NCBI GenBank assembly: GCA_018713365.1
Contig: DVOU01000057.1
Span: 1 to 28,450, forward strand
DNA length: 28,450 nt
Reading direction: 5' to 3'
Source of the DNA: Pullichristensenella excrementipullorum
GTDB taxonomy: Bacteria > Bacillota > Clostridia > Christensenellales > Aristaeellaceae
Translations under genes and position numbers: made by a program
Shown here: one piece after another, positions 6,919 to 14,569 of the stretch
How positions within the stretch are numbered: position 1 is the first letter of the stretch
How the letters are laid out: each line of letters opens with the position of its first letter
The notes under the pieces: generated by a model
Database searches by the model: none
Told to the model about the DNA's origin: nothing
The model's input: only the letters and a program-made list of their open reading frames with translations

Positions 6919-8457
6919 ATGGCGATAAGCGTGCTTAAGCAGGCTCTCGAGATCGAGGAACTGGTCGGTTCGCGGCAGGGGCAGGCGCTTCTGCGCGCGG
7001 AGGCGATCGTGCCCGGCGCGGGCCGGGACGCGATCGAAACGCTGATGTCCGAAGCCTCGCTGGTCATCGGTCAGGTGGACGTGCAGGAGGGGCGCGTGGT
7101 GCTGGAAGGCACGGCGCTGTGTCAGGCCGTCTACCGGCAGGGCGAGGAGGCGGCGCTGCGCTCTTTGACGGCGCAGGCGCAGCTCAACCACGCCTTCGAG
7201 CTTCCCGGCGCGGCCGGAGACATGCCCTGCCGCGTCGCCGGCGAGGTGGAGCATGTGGAGGCGAAGTATGAAAACGGCCACATGGTCTTTCTGGTCAGCG
7301 TGGGTCTGAAATTGCAGGTATGGAAACTGACGCCTGCGGAGATCGTCACCGGCATCGAGGGTTCGCCCGCCCTTCAGACGGATTCGGAAACGGTGCGCTC
7401 GGTGCGTCTGGCGGCGGAGGCGGGGGCGGACACGCTCCTTGCGGAAACGGTCTCCCTGCCGGCGGCGCTCGACGCCCGCGCGGCGCTGATGAGCTGGGGA
7501 ACGGTGACCATCGAGGGCGTGGAGCCGGACCTGGGCGGCGTGCGCGTGCGCGGCAAGCTCAACGTGGAGGCGCTGGTCTCCAGCGGCGTCGCCGGCCGCC
7601 CGGTGGCGCTGATCAAGGTGCCGCTCTCCTTTGAGCGGCTGGTGGAGATGCCGGACTGGCTGGTGGAAAACGTCTACGCCACCGCCCATCTGGACCGCCT
7701 GGACGCGCGCGTGGAGACGGACGATGAGGATGACGCCGCCGATGACGAGGACGACGCCGACCTGCGCATCGAGGCGGACGTCGCCCTCTCCGTCAAGGCG
7801 GTGACCGCCTCCGAGGCCGCCGCCCTCACCGACGCCTACGTCACCCGCGGCCCCTCGCTCAAGATCGAGACGCAGGCCATCTCCCCCTGCGTGGCCATCG
7901 AGCGCGCGCAGGCGTCCGAGGCCTTCCGCGGCACGCTGCTTTTGCCGGAGGACGCCCCCGGCGCGGGTACGGTGCTGGCCGTGCGCGTGCGCCCCGTGGT
8001 GGGCGGCTGGGGCGTGGACGCGGGCAGGACCACCATCGACGGCGTGCTTGAGGCCACGGTGCTGTACATGCCCGGCGGCTCGGACCGCATCTCTTCCGCG
8101 CAGAGCGAATTGCCCTTCTCCCTGCAGGTGCAGGGCGAGTTGGACGACAGCTCCTGGGTGACGGTGGAAGCCCTCTCCGCCGAGGCCAACGCGCTGATGA
8201 GCGACCGGCTGGAACTGCGCTGCCTGCTCAGCGTCAGTGCCGAGACGCGCGTGACGAAGGAATACCGCCTGTTGAGCGGCGCGCAGGAGGGCGAGGATGT
8301 GAAAAAGCGCCCCGGCATCGTGCTGTTCTGGCCGGGGAGCGACGACGACATCTGGTCCATCGGCAAGCGCTACAACGTCAGCGTCGAGGACGTGCGCGCC
8401 ATGAACGGCGGCACGGACATCATCCGCCAGGGTAAGGCGCTGGTGCTTAAGATATGA
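6919..8457 (+). CDS. sipL: SipL-like spore coat assembly protein (SPOCS + LysM)
   Basis: A 512-residue protein of the SPOCS (DUF3794) family ending in a LysM domain, the layout of SipL. In Clostridioides SipL binds SpoIVA through its LysM domain and is needed to attach the coat to the forespore. Repeated SPOCS-type segments cover about residues 30–460, and the LysM fold is at about 468–512 (I-W-S-I-G-K-R-Y-N-V, then I-R-Q-G-K-A-L-V-L-K-I at the end). Residues 266–285 form a strongly acidic Asp/Glu insert between SPOCS units. A GGGAGG ribosome site is followed by a T-run and the ATG. Just upstream, an imperfect inverted repeat pairs a CCAACGCAT arm with ATGCGGTTGG, placing the ribosome site at the edge of a hairpin. 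The gene has its own terminator, so it is monocistronic. It is expected to be expressed in the mother cell. Confidence 0.85.
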   Translation: MAISVLKQALEIEELVGSRQGQALLRAEAIVPGAGRDAIETLMSEASLVIGQVDVQEGRVVLEGTALCQAVYRQGEEAALRSLTAQAQLNHAFELPGAAGDMPCRVAGEVEHVEAKYENGHMVFLVSVGLKLQVWKLTPAEIVTGIEGSPALQTDSETVRSVRLAAEAGADTLLAETVSLPAALDARAALMSWGTVTIEGVEPDLGGVRVRGKLNVEALVSSGVAGRPVALIKVPLSFERLVEMPDWLVENVYATAHLDRLDARVETDDEDDAADDEDDADLRIEADVALSVKAVTASEAAALTDAYVTRGPSLKIETQAISPCVAIERAQASEAFRGTLLLPEDAPGAGTVLAVRVRPVVGGWGVDAGRTTIDGVLEATVLYMPGGSDRISSAQSELPFSLQVQGELDDSSWVTVEALSAEANALMSDRLELRCLLSVSAETRVTKEYRLLSGAQEGEDVKKRPGIVLFWPGSDDDIWSIGKRYNVSVEDVRAMNGGTDIIRQGKALVLKI

Positions 8458-8481
8458 AGAAACGCTCCAAGGCCTGAAGAA

Positions 8482-8499
8482 CGGCAGCGATCTCTGCCG
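8482..8499. repeat. Short inverted repeat after sipL
   Basis: A perfect 6-bp stem (CGGCAG/CTGCCG) with a 6-base loop, in the gap between sipL and its terminator. There is no T-run, so it may only protect the mRNA end. Confidence 0.4.
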
Positions 8500-8553
8500 C
8501 CCACCTTGCGGGTACCTCAACGCTCTGAAGGTCTGCTCATTTTTCAACCCCCT

Positions 8554-8582
8554 GAGGGCATCGCGCGCGCGGTGCCCTTTTT
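8554..8582 (+). terminator. Rho-independent terminator of sipL
   Basis: A 9-bp stem with one G·T pair (8556–8564 with 8569–8577) and a 4-base loop is followed directly by TTTTT. It ends the sipL transcript. Confidence 0.8.
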
Positions 8583-8819
8583 GCGCGGGAACGACGCCGC
8601 CCGCACGCGGCGGCCGCTCCCCGGTAAAAATCAGCGATGCGGAAGAGAGTGAACAAATTTCAAAAAATATTGCATTGAAAAAAACACCCAAATGCGCGAA
8701 GATATACATGTAAAAGCGCGGAGGGGCCATCGCCCGTCCGGGCGCCCGGGCAGCGGCCCTGCCGGGGCTTGATGTGACAGAACGCGCTTGCGTTCAAGAT
8801 AAACAAGGAGTGAGGTAAC
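8583..8819. other. Leader region of the sugar importer operon
   Basis: The whole gap 8458–8819 has no gene. After the sipL terminator there is an A/T-rich patch at about 8640–8712 where the importer's promoter should lie, but no -35/-10 pair with proper spacing is clear. Positions about 8728–8770 are GC-rich with overlapping small hairpins. A good ribosome site, AAGGAGTGAGG, precedes the binding-protein ATG. Confidence 0.5.
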
Positions 8820-9806
8820 ATGAAAAAGGTATTCGCGTTGCTCATGGTCTGCGCTCTGCTGCTCTGCTCTGCGTTCGCTTCCGCCGAAGGCGAGCTTATC
8901 AGCGTCGGCATCGTGAACAATCCGCCGTCTGAGTCCGGCTATCGTGAGGCCAACGTTGAGGACTTTGAAAAGGTCTTCTCCGCCGAGAACGGCTATGACA
9001 CCCAGACCTTCTACAGCCTGAAGAACGACGAGCAGCTCAACGCCGCTCAGCAGTTCATCACCGAAGGCGTTCAGTACCTGCTGATCTCCGCCGCCGAGAC
9101 CACCGGCTGGGACAACGTGCTGGCCTCCGCGCAGGAGAACGGCGTCATCGTCTTCCTGTTCGACCGCATGATCGACTGCGATGAGAGCCTGTACGAGGCC
9201 GCCGTCGTTTCCGACATGCGCAACCAGGGCGTCACCGCCGTGGAATGGCTGAAGAGCCAGGGCCTTGAGGAGTACAACATCGTGCATATTCAGGGCGTCA
9301 TGGGTTCCGACGCGCAGATCGGCCGTACCGAGCCTTTGAACGAGCAGGTCGCCGCCGAGCCGGACACCTGGCATCTCGTCGCGCAGCAGACCGCGTCCTG
9401 GGACGAGGCTGAGGCCAAGACCATCACCGAGGCCGCCATCAACTCCGGCGAGTCCTTCAACGTCATCTACGCCGAGAACGACGGCATGGCCCGTGGCGCT
9501 GTCGCCGCTCTGGACGAGGCTGGCATCACCCACGGCGTTGACGGCGACGTCATCGTCATGGGCTTCGACACCAACCGCTACGCCCTGCGCGAACTGCAGG
9601 CCGGCAACTGGAATTACGATGGTCAGTGCAGCCCCTACCAGGCCCAGATCATCAGCGACATGATCCAGCAGCTCGAGGCCGGCGAGGCCCTCAACCTCGA
9701 GAGCAAGAAGATCATCACCGAGGAGCGCGGCTTCGACGCGGCCACCATCACCGAGGAAGACATCGTCAACTACGGCATCGGCGATGACCCCGGCGTGATC
9801 GAATAA
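8820..9806 (+). CDS. ytfQ: Sugar ABC transporter substrate-binding protein, YtfQ-like
   Basis: A 328-residue periplasmic-binding-protein-like I family protein (type-I sugar-binding fold, as in RbsB, LacI and YtfQ). The signal peptide is residues 1–22, with cleavage after A-S-A. Features of the group include the opening I-S-V-G-I-V-N-N after the signal, Q-F-I-T-E-G-V-Q-Y-L-L-I in the first lobe, I-Y-A-E-N-D-G-M-A-R-G-A at about 221–232, and V-I-V-M-G-F-D in the second lobe. The YtfQ assignment (furanose forms of galactose or arabinose in E. coli) rests on the match of the whole four-gene set and on the N-D-G-M-A-R-G motif; the real sugar is not known. A lipobox is not evident. Residue 16 is Cys but is preceded by Leu, so anchoring in a Gram-positive cell is unclear. 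It is the first gene of the operon and is separated from the ATPase gene by 203 bases. Confidence 0.85.
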   Translation: MKKVFALLMVCALLLCSAFASAEGELISVGIVNNPPSESGYREANVEDFEKVFSAENGYDTQTFYSLKNDEQLNAAQQFITEGVQYLLISAAETTGWDNVLASAQENGVIVFLFDRMIDCDESLYEAAVVSDMRNQGVTAVEWLKSQGLEEYNIVHIQGVMGSDAQIGRTEPLNEQVAAEPDTWHLVAQQTASWDEAEAKTITEAAINSGESFNVIYAENDGMARGAVAALDEAGITHGVDGDVIVMGFDTNRYALRELQAGNWNYDGQCSPYQAQIISDMIQQLEAGEALNLESKKIITEERGFDAATITEEDIVNYGIGDDPGVIE

Positions 9807-9898
9807 GTCGCAGGCGCCGAAACGTGCAGCCATCCCGCGCAGGGGTGGCGGGGGCCGGAAACGCCTGAGAGGCGCCTCTGACCCAAGGTAGAAACATC

Positions 9899-9942
9899 GT
9901 GCGGTGTGGCTATGTGGTGTATTCCGCGTAACCACACCGTAC
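9899..9942. repeat. Inverted repeat between binding-protein and ATPase genes
   Basis: Arms 9899–9909 and 9932–9942 can pair over 11 positions with one G·T, around a 22-base loop. There is no T-run. Stem-loops in this spot are common in binding-protein operons and usually raise the level of binding-protein mRNA over that of the downstream genes. That role here is an inference. Confidence 0.55.
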
Positions 9943-10009
9943 ATTGTCATGCAGCGCCGCCTCCTCCTTACGCGCGCATGATACGGATGAATGGAAAGGG
10001 GAAAGGCAA

Positions 10010-11518
10010 ATGGAAAACGGAGTCGTCTTGTCCATGCGCCAGATCTGCAAGTCCTTCCCGGGCGTCAAAGCGCTCCAGAATGTGGATTTCACCCTTCGCA
10101 AGGGCGAGATACACGCGCTGATGGGCGAGAATGGCGCGGGTAAGTCAACGCTGATCAAGGTGCTTACGGGCGTCTATTCCCGCGACGCCGGCACGGTCAA
10201 CATCGAGGGCGTCGAAGGCGACGTGGCCATCCGCTCGCCGCAGGACGCGCAGGCGGTCGGCATCAGCACAGTGTATCAGGAGATCACGCTCTGCCCGAAC
10301 CTCACCGTGGCGGAGAACATCTTCATCGGGCGCGATAAGGGCCACTTCGTCAACTGGAGGGCACGCGAGAAGCGCTCCGACGAGATCCTCAAGAACCTCG
10401 GCATCCCCGCGCGCGCCAAGCAGCAGTTGGGCAACTGCTCTCTGGCCGTGCAGCAGATGATCGCCATCGCCCGCGCGGTGGACATGGATTGCAAGGTGCT
10501 CATCCTCGACGAGCCGACCTCGTCTCTGGATGAAAAGGAAGTCGAGATGCTCTTCGGCCTGATGCGCGATCTGCGTTCGCGCGGCGTGGGCATCGTCTTT
10601 GTCACCCACTTCCTCGAGCAGGTCTACGCCGTCTGCGACCGCATCACCGTGCTGCGCAACGGCCAGCTGGTGGGGGAATACCCCATTCAGGAGCTGCCGC
10701 AGGTGGAACTGGTCACCAAGATGATGGGCAAGGAGCTGGACGACCTTTCCGGCATGGAGAAGAAGCCCTATCAGCCCCAGCCCGGCTCCGTGCCGGTCTA
10801 CGAGGCCGAGGGCCTTTCCAGCGCCGCGGGCGTGCGCCCCTACGATTTCCGCATCGAAAAGGGCGAGGTCAACGGCTTTACCGGCCTGCTCGGCTCCGGC
10901 CGCAGCGAGAGCGTGCGCGCCATCTTCGGCGCCGACCACGTCACCGGCGGCAAGGTCAAGGTAAACGGCAAGTCCGTGAAGATCGCCAAGCCCATCGACG
11001 CCATGCGCAACGGCATCGGCTACCTGCCGGAGGACCGCAAGTACGACGGCATCATCGCCGACCTCTCCGTGCGCGAGAACATCATCCTCGCCCTGCAGGT
11101 GCTGAAGGGCTTCTTCAAGCCCATCTCCCGCGCCGACGCCGAGAGGTTTGCCGATGAATACATCAAGGCGCTGGAGATCAAGACGGCTTCTTCCGATACG
11201 CCCATCAAGTCCCTTTCGGGTGGCAACCAGCAGAAGGTCATCCTTGCCCGCTGGCTGCTGACGCACCCGCAGTACCTCATCCTCGACGAGCCGACCCGCG
11301 GCATCGACGTCGGCACGAAGACGGAGATACAGAAACTGGTGCTCAAGCTGGCGGACGAAGGCGTGAGCGTCACCTTCATCTCTTCGGAGATCGAGGAGAT
11401 GCTGCGCACCTGTTCGCGCCTGATCGTCATGCGCGACCGCCACATCGTCGGCGAACTGACCGGCGATCAGCTCTCGCAGGACAATGTCATGCGCACCATT
11501 GCTGGAGGTGGCAACTGA
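10010..11518 (+). CDS. ytfR: Sugar ABC transporter ATP-binding protein, two ABC domains, YtfR-like
   Basis: A 502-residue cytoplasmic ATPase that powers the importer, with two fused nucleotide-binding domains as in RbsA, MglA and YtfR. Domain 1 has Walker A G-E-N-G-A-G-K-S-T at 39–47 and Walker B L-I-L-D-E-P at 164–169; its signature loop is weak (N-C-S-L-A-V-Q-Q). Domain 2 has a degenerate Walker A, G-L-L-G-S-G-R-S-E (292–300), lacking the Lys, but an intact signature L-S-G-G-N-Q-Q and Walker B L-I-L-D-E-P-T. This asymmetry is normal in the family. I chose the ATG at 10010 because a purine-rich site (GGAAAGGGG…AAGG) precedes it and the protein then starts as its relatives do. An in-frame ATG 66 bases upstream has no ribosome site. 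The stop is 1 base before the next start. Confidence 0.92.
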   Translation: MENGVVLSMRQICKSFPGVKALQNVDFTLRKGEIHALMGENGAGKSTLIKVLTGVYSRDAGTVNIEGVEGDVAIRSPQDAQAVGISTVYQEITLCPNLTVAENIFIGRDKGHFVNWRAREKRSDEILKNLGIPARAKQQLGNCSLAVQQMIAIARAVDMDCKVLILDEPTSSLDEKEVEMLFGLMRDLRSRGVGIVFVTHFLEQVYAVCDRITVLRNGQLVGEYPIQELPQVELVTKMMGKELDDLSGMEKKPYQPQPGSVPVYEAEGLSSAAGVRPYDFRIEKGEVNGFTGLLGSGRSESVRAIFGADHVTGGKVKVNGKSVKIAKPIDAMRNGIGYLPEDRKYDGIIADLSVRENIILALQVLKGFFKPISRADAERFADEYIKALEIKTASSDTPIKSLSGGNQQKVILARWLLTHPQYLILDEPTRGIDVGTKTEIQKLVLKLADEGVSVTFISSEIEEMLRTCSRLIVMRDRHIVGELTGDQLSQDNVMRTIAGGGN

Positions 11519-11519
11519 T

Positions 11520-12605
11520 ATGAAGAAGAAGGCAAACGCTTCGCCCCAGCGCAAGAGCGGGCTCATGCAGCTGCTGGTGCCGCTCATCGCCATCGCGGCG
11601 CTGGTGATCTTTAACCTCATCCGCGATCCCTCGTTCTTCTCGGTGGCGATCGCCACCAACAACAGCGGCAACACCGTTCTGACGGGCAACCTCGTCAGCA
11701 TCCTCAACGGCGCTTCCGAACTGGCCATCCTCTCCATGGGCATGACGCTGGTCACGGCCGCCTGCGGCGGTCAGGACATCAGCGTCGGCGCGCTGGCGGC
11801 CATCGCCGGCAGCGTCTACGTGAAGATCATCTCCGGCGCGGGCGCTGCCGCCAGCGGCTGGATCGTGCTGCTCGCCTTCCTGGCCTGCATGCTGGTGGCC
11901 ATGATCTTCGGCGCCTTCAACGGCACACTGGTCGCCGTGTTCAAGATCCAGCCGATGATTGCCACTTTGATCCTCTACACCTGCGGCCGCTCCATCGCCT
12001 ACTGGATCAACGGCGGCGCGACGCCGACCATCTCCAACGCCGTGGTCAATGCCATCGGCAGCTTCATTCCCGGCATCCCGGTGCCGACGCCGATCTTCAT
12101 CGTGATCATTTGCGGCATCATCTTCGCGCTGCTCTTCCGCTTCACCACGCTGAGCCTGATGACGCAGGCGGTGGGCATCAACCAGCGCGCCGCGCGCCTC
12201 AACGGCATCAACTCCACGGGCGTCAAGCTGCTCACCTTCGTCATCCTCGGCGCCTGCTGCGCCGTCTCCGGCACTATCGCCGTGGGCCGCATGGGCCTGA
12301 TCAACCACGAGACCGTGCTGAGCGAGATCGAGATGGACGCCATCCTCGCCGTGGCCATCGGCGGCAACGCGCTGGGCGGCGGCCGCTTCAAGCTCTCCGG
12401 CTCCGTGCTGGGCGCTTACGCCATTCAGGCCCTGACCACCACGCTCTACGCCATGAAGGTGCCCTCCACGGACATCAAGGCGTACAAGGCCGTCGTCATC
12501 ATCCTTCTGGTGGCGCTCTCCTCGCCGGTGGTCAAGCAGGCCATGTCCCGCCTGTGGGCGCGCATTCGCGGCGGCAAGACCGTCGTTGGAAAGGAGGCTG
12601 CGTGA
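11520..12605 (+). CDS. ytfT: Sugar ABC transporter permease, YtfT-like
   Basis: A 361-residue integral membrane permease of the branched-chain/ribose type (BPD_transp_2). About eight to ten hydrophobic segments are visible, starting at about residues 15–32. The family signature G-G-Q-D-I-S-V-G-A is near residue 80, and the cytoplasmic-loop region A-V-A-I-G-G-N-A-L-G-G-G is near 280. The stretch preceding the signature (S-I-L-N-G-A-S-E-L-A-I-L) is similar to the equivalent part of E. coli YtfT. I chose the ATG at 11520 because GGAGG lies 8–12 bases upstream and it follows the ATPase stop by one base. An in-frame ATG 36 bases earlier lies inside the ATPase gene. It pairs with the next permease to form the channel. 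Confidence 0.9.
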   Translation: MKKKANASPQRKSGLMQLLVPLIAIAALVIFNLIRDPSFFSVAIATNNSGNTVLTGNLVSILNGASELAILSMGMTLVTAACGGQDISVGALAAIAGSVYVKIISGAGAAASGWIVLLAFLACMLVAMIFGAFNGTLVAVFKIQPMIATLILYTCGRSIAYWINGGATPTISNAVVNAIGSFIPGIPVPTPIFIVIICGIIFALLFRFTTLSLMTQAVGINQRAARLNGINSTGVKLLTFVILGACCAVSGTIAVGRMGLINHETVLSEIEMDAILAVAIGGNALGGGRFKLSGSVLGAYAIQALTTTLYAMKVPSTDIKAYKAVVIILLVALSSPVVKQAMSRLWARIRGGKTVVGKEAA

Positions 12606-12606
12606 T

Positions 12607-13656
12607 ATGCAGAACACGAACCGCACACGCCGTCGTGAGCCGATGAGCGATACGCAGCTGCTGCTGACCATCACCATCTGCATCTTCTTCGGCCTCTACA
12701 TACTCGCCATGGTCGTCTGGGGCGGCGGCTTCCTGCGTCCGCAGCAGGTGTTCGACATGCTCAACAACAACGCCGCGCTCATCATCGTCGCCTGCTCGCT
12801 GACCATCGTCATGATCTGCGGCGGCATCGACATTTCCGTCGGCGGCGTCATCTCTCTGGTCGTCATGGCCTGCGTGGTCTTTCTGGAATCGACGGGCAAC
12901 CTCTTTGTCACCATTCTGCTGGCGCTGGGCATCGGCCTGGCCTTCGGTCTGGTGCAGGGCTTCCTCGTCGCCAAATTGGAGATACAGCCCTTCATCGTCA
13001 CGCTGGCGGGCATGTTCTTCGCCCGCGGCATGACCACCATCATCAGCATCAACCCGCAGAAAGTCACCCACGAGGGCTTTCAGGCGCTGATGAACGCCCG
13101 CATCGAGATCCCGTGGCTGGGCTATGTGGCGCGCAACGGAAACCGCATCCCCGCCCGCATGGAGCTGGGCGTGGTCGTCGCGCTGCTGATCGTCGTGCTG
13201 GTCTTCATCATGCTGCGCAAGTCCCGCTTGGGCCGCAACTTCTACGCCATCGGCGGAAACTCCCAGAGCGCGCTGATGCTGGGCATCAACGTGCAGCGCA
13301 CCCGCTTCATCGCCCATCTGCTCAGCAGCGTACTGGCGGGCATCGCCGGCTTCGTGTTCATGATGCACACCGGCGCGGGCAACGCCAGCAACGCGCAGGG
13401 CATGGAGATGGACGCCATCGCCTCCGCCATCATCGGCGGCACGCTGCTCTCCGGCGGCGTGGGCAACGTCTTTGGCACGCTCTTCGGCGTTTTGACGCTG
13501 GCCACCATCAAGGCCATCGTCACCGCCGCGCGCCTCAACGACCCGTGGTGGCAGAGCATCACCACCGGCGCGATGCTGTGCTTCTTCATCCTCCTGCAGA
13601 GCGTCGTACTCTCCATGCGCGGCAAGCGCCGTCAGCCCGGCGGCGTGCAGCGCTGA
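12607..13656 (+). CDS. yjfF: Sugar ABC transporter permease, YjfF-like
   Basis: A 349-residue second permease of the same family. The signature G-G-I-D-I-S-V-G-G is near residue 77, and I-I-G-G-T-L-L-S-G-G-V-G-N is near 280, as in YjfF/RbsC relatives. The start at 12607 follows an AAAGGAGG site by about 10 bases and the previous stop by one base, so the two permeases are translationally linked. The C-terminus is short and basic. The last 6 bases of the gene are also the first bases of the 132-bp tandem repeat that follows. This is the last gene of the importer operon. Confidence 0.9.
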   Translation: MQNTNRTRRREPMSDTQLLLTITICIFFGLYILAMVVWGGGFLRPQQVFDMLNNNAALIIVACSLTIVMICGGIDISVGGVISLVVMACVVFLESTGNLFVTILLALGIGLAFGLVQGFLVAKLEIQPFIVTLAGMFFARGMTTIISINPQKVTHEGFQALMNARIEIPWLGYVARNGNRIPARMELGVVVALLIVVLVFIMLRKSRLGRNFYAIGGNSQSALMLGINVQRTRFIAHLLSSVLAGIAGFVFMMHTGAGNASNAQGMEMDAIASAIIGGTLLSGGVGNVFGTLFGVLTLATIKAIVTAARLNDPWWQSITTGAMLCFFILLQSVVLSMRGKRRQPGGVQR

Positions 13657-13914
13657 CATACGCCGCACACATATGCAAGTGCCCGGGAGGCATCCACTTC
13701 CCGGGCGCATCTTACAGCGCGGCAACGCCCCAATGCGCGCCTGCTGCCAAACAAAGCCATGGCCGCGCGCCCGCCATTGTCGCGCTGACATACGCCGCAC
13801 ACATTTCCAAGTGCCCGGGAGGCATCCACCTCCCGGGCGCATCTTACAGCGCGGCAACGTCCCAATGCGCGCCTGTTGCCAAACAAAGCCATGGCCACGC
13901 GTCCGCCATTGCCG
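13651..13914. repeat. Tandem direct repeat, two copies of 132 bp
   Basis: Copy 1 is 13651–13782 and copy 2 is 13783–13914, differing at roughly a dozen positions; a third copy starts with CGCTGA at 13915 and stops at once. Each copy contains a strong hairpin, GCCCGGGAGG paired with CCTCCCGGGC around a 6-base loop. The one stem difference (T for C in copy 1) keeps the pair as G·T. Because 132 is a multiple of 3, several frames stay open through both copies. However, the differences change amino acids in every frame I read, so I take it as non-coding. There is no T-run after the hairpins. Confidence 0.85.
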
Positions 13915-13988
13915 CGCTGATCCGCAAGATGGGGCACTTTCCCTTCCAGCACAGCGCTCGACCCGCGCCAAAGGCCATAATCCCGCGC

Positions 13989-14022
13989 ATCGCCGCCAAA
14001 GGCGACGGCAGCGATATTTTTT
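13989..14022 (+). terminator. Possible terminator of the importer operon
   Basis: An outer stem ATCGC/GCGAT and an inner stem CGCC/GGCG with a 6-base bulge are followed by ATTTTTT. It is the only T-run hairpin between the permease gene and the tRNA promoter. Confidence 0.45.
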
Positions 14023-14033
14023 CGCGAAAAACA

Positions 14034-14062
14034 TTGACAACAGCGGCTTTTCCTGCTATAAT
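14034..14062 (+). promoter_or_regulatory. Consensus promoter of the tRNA-Ser pair
   Basis: TTGACA (14034–14039), 17 bases, TATAAT (14057–14062): both hexamers are perfect. The first tRNA starts 21 bases after the -10 hexamer. Confidence 0.92.
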
Positions 14063-14083
14063 AAATCTTGCGGTTTCATCCGG

Positions 14084-14172
14084 GGAGAGATGGCCGAGCG
14101 GTTTAAGGCGCTGGTCTTGAAAACCAGTGATGTCGAAAGGCACCGGGGGTTCGAATCCCTCTCTCTCCGCCA
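14084..14172 (+). tRNA. tRNA-Ser (anticodon UGA)
   Basis: 89 bases with encoded CCA. The acceptor stem GGAGAGA/TCTCTCC is perfect, the anticodon loop CTTGAAA gives UGA, a long variable arm typical of serine tRNA is present, and the T-loop is TTCGAAT. The discriminator base is G. It is transcribed from the perfect promoter just upstream. Confidence 0.95.
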
Positions 14173-14187
14173 AAATCGAATAGACGT

Positions 14188-14279
14188 GGAGAAGTACCCA
14201 AGAGGCCGAAGGGGCTCCCCTGCTAAGGGAGTAGGGTGGGATAACTGCCGCGAGGGTTCAAATCCCTCCTTCTCCGCCA
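14188..14279 (+). tRNA. tRNA-Ser (anticodon GCU)
   Basis: 92 bases with encoded CCA, 15 bases after the first tRNA. The acceptor stem is GGAGAAG/CTTCTCC, the anticodon stem-loop CTCCC-CTGCTAA-GGGAG gives GCU, it has a long variable arm, and the T-loop is TTCAAAT. It is probably co-transcribed with the first. Confidence 0.95.
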
Positions 14280-14306
14280 TGAATACCGACATTAGTTGGT
14301 GCAAAT

Positions 14307-14336
14307 GAGCTTATCTGAAAGGATAGGCTCTTTTGT
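14307..14336 (+). terminator. Terminator of the tRNA operon
   Basis: A 9-bp stem with one G·T pair (GAGCTTATC with GGATAGGCTC, one base unpaired) is followed by TTTTGTT. It is 28 bases after the second tRNA. Confidence 0.75.
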
Positions 14337-14532
14337 TATCCTGCAAAATTTCGTCTCTGGTAGCTTCTAACAGGGAATATTTGCAGGAATCCACATCTTG
14401 GCTCACATGAAATGATTCGGTGATAAAAGCCACCGCACTTCAACTCGTAGAAATCTCGTTTTTTGCGGCAAATGCGTAGAAAGCCGCGTAATGGTGAACA
14501 CCCCTGCACACCCCCTATACGCACATAAAAAT
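14337..14532. other. No gene recognised; lower-GC boundary of the accessory region
   Basis: Between the tRNA terminator and the next terminator I see no convincing gene on either strand. A 62-codon open frame on the minus strand has no ribosome site or recognisable content. The base composition falls here compared with everything to the left, which suggests the edge of acquired DNA. Confidence 0.5.
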
Positions 14533-14555
14533 CCCGGCGCTGGGCCGGGTTTTTT
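14533..14555. terminator. Bidirectional terminator
   Basis: A 6-bp GC stem CCCGGC/GCCGGG with a 5-base loop. It has TTTTTT on the plus side and, read from the other strand, TTTTTATG after the stem. On the minus strand it ends the hypothetical gene that stops at 14570. Confidence 0.75.
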
Positions 14556-14569
14556 GCTGCCTATAAGGT

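Noticed and set aside
8640..8712. Sigma-A promoter for the importer operon
   Set aside because: TTGAAA and TATACA-like hexamers occur but their spacing (about 20–22 bases) is poor, so no promoter was listed.
6844..8730. Minus-strand frame of 628 codons over the sipL gene
   Set aside because: It is antisense to the whole SPOCS/LysM gene with His/Arg/Gly-rich low-complexity content. The plus frame has a ribosome site, a terminator and recognisable domains.
13651..13914. Possible CRISPR array in the repeat region
   Set aside because: There are only two contiguous 132-bp units with no short repeat/spacer alternation and no cas genes in the window.
13632..13952. Frame encoding two copies of a 44-residue unit in the tandem repeat
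   Set aside because: Differences between copies alter amino acids in each frame read, no ribosome site is present, and the hairpin is what is conserved. I treat it as non-coding.
10145..14040. Long minus-strand frames over the importer genes (three blocks)
   Set aside because: They are all antisense to well-supported ABC transporter genes, with His/Asp/Ala-rich content and no ribosome sites.
14188..14279. tRNA-Ser(GCU) 3' end as a proven attachment site
   Set aside because: I looked for a second copy of the tRNA 3' end in the accessory half and did not see one, so an att pair cannot be claimed.
14336..14524. Minus-strand 62-codon frame after the tRNA genes
   Set aside because: It has no ribosome site and no recognisable motif, and overlaps the tRNA terminator region.
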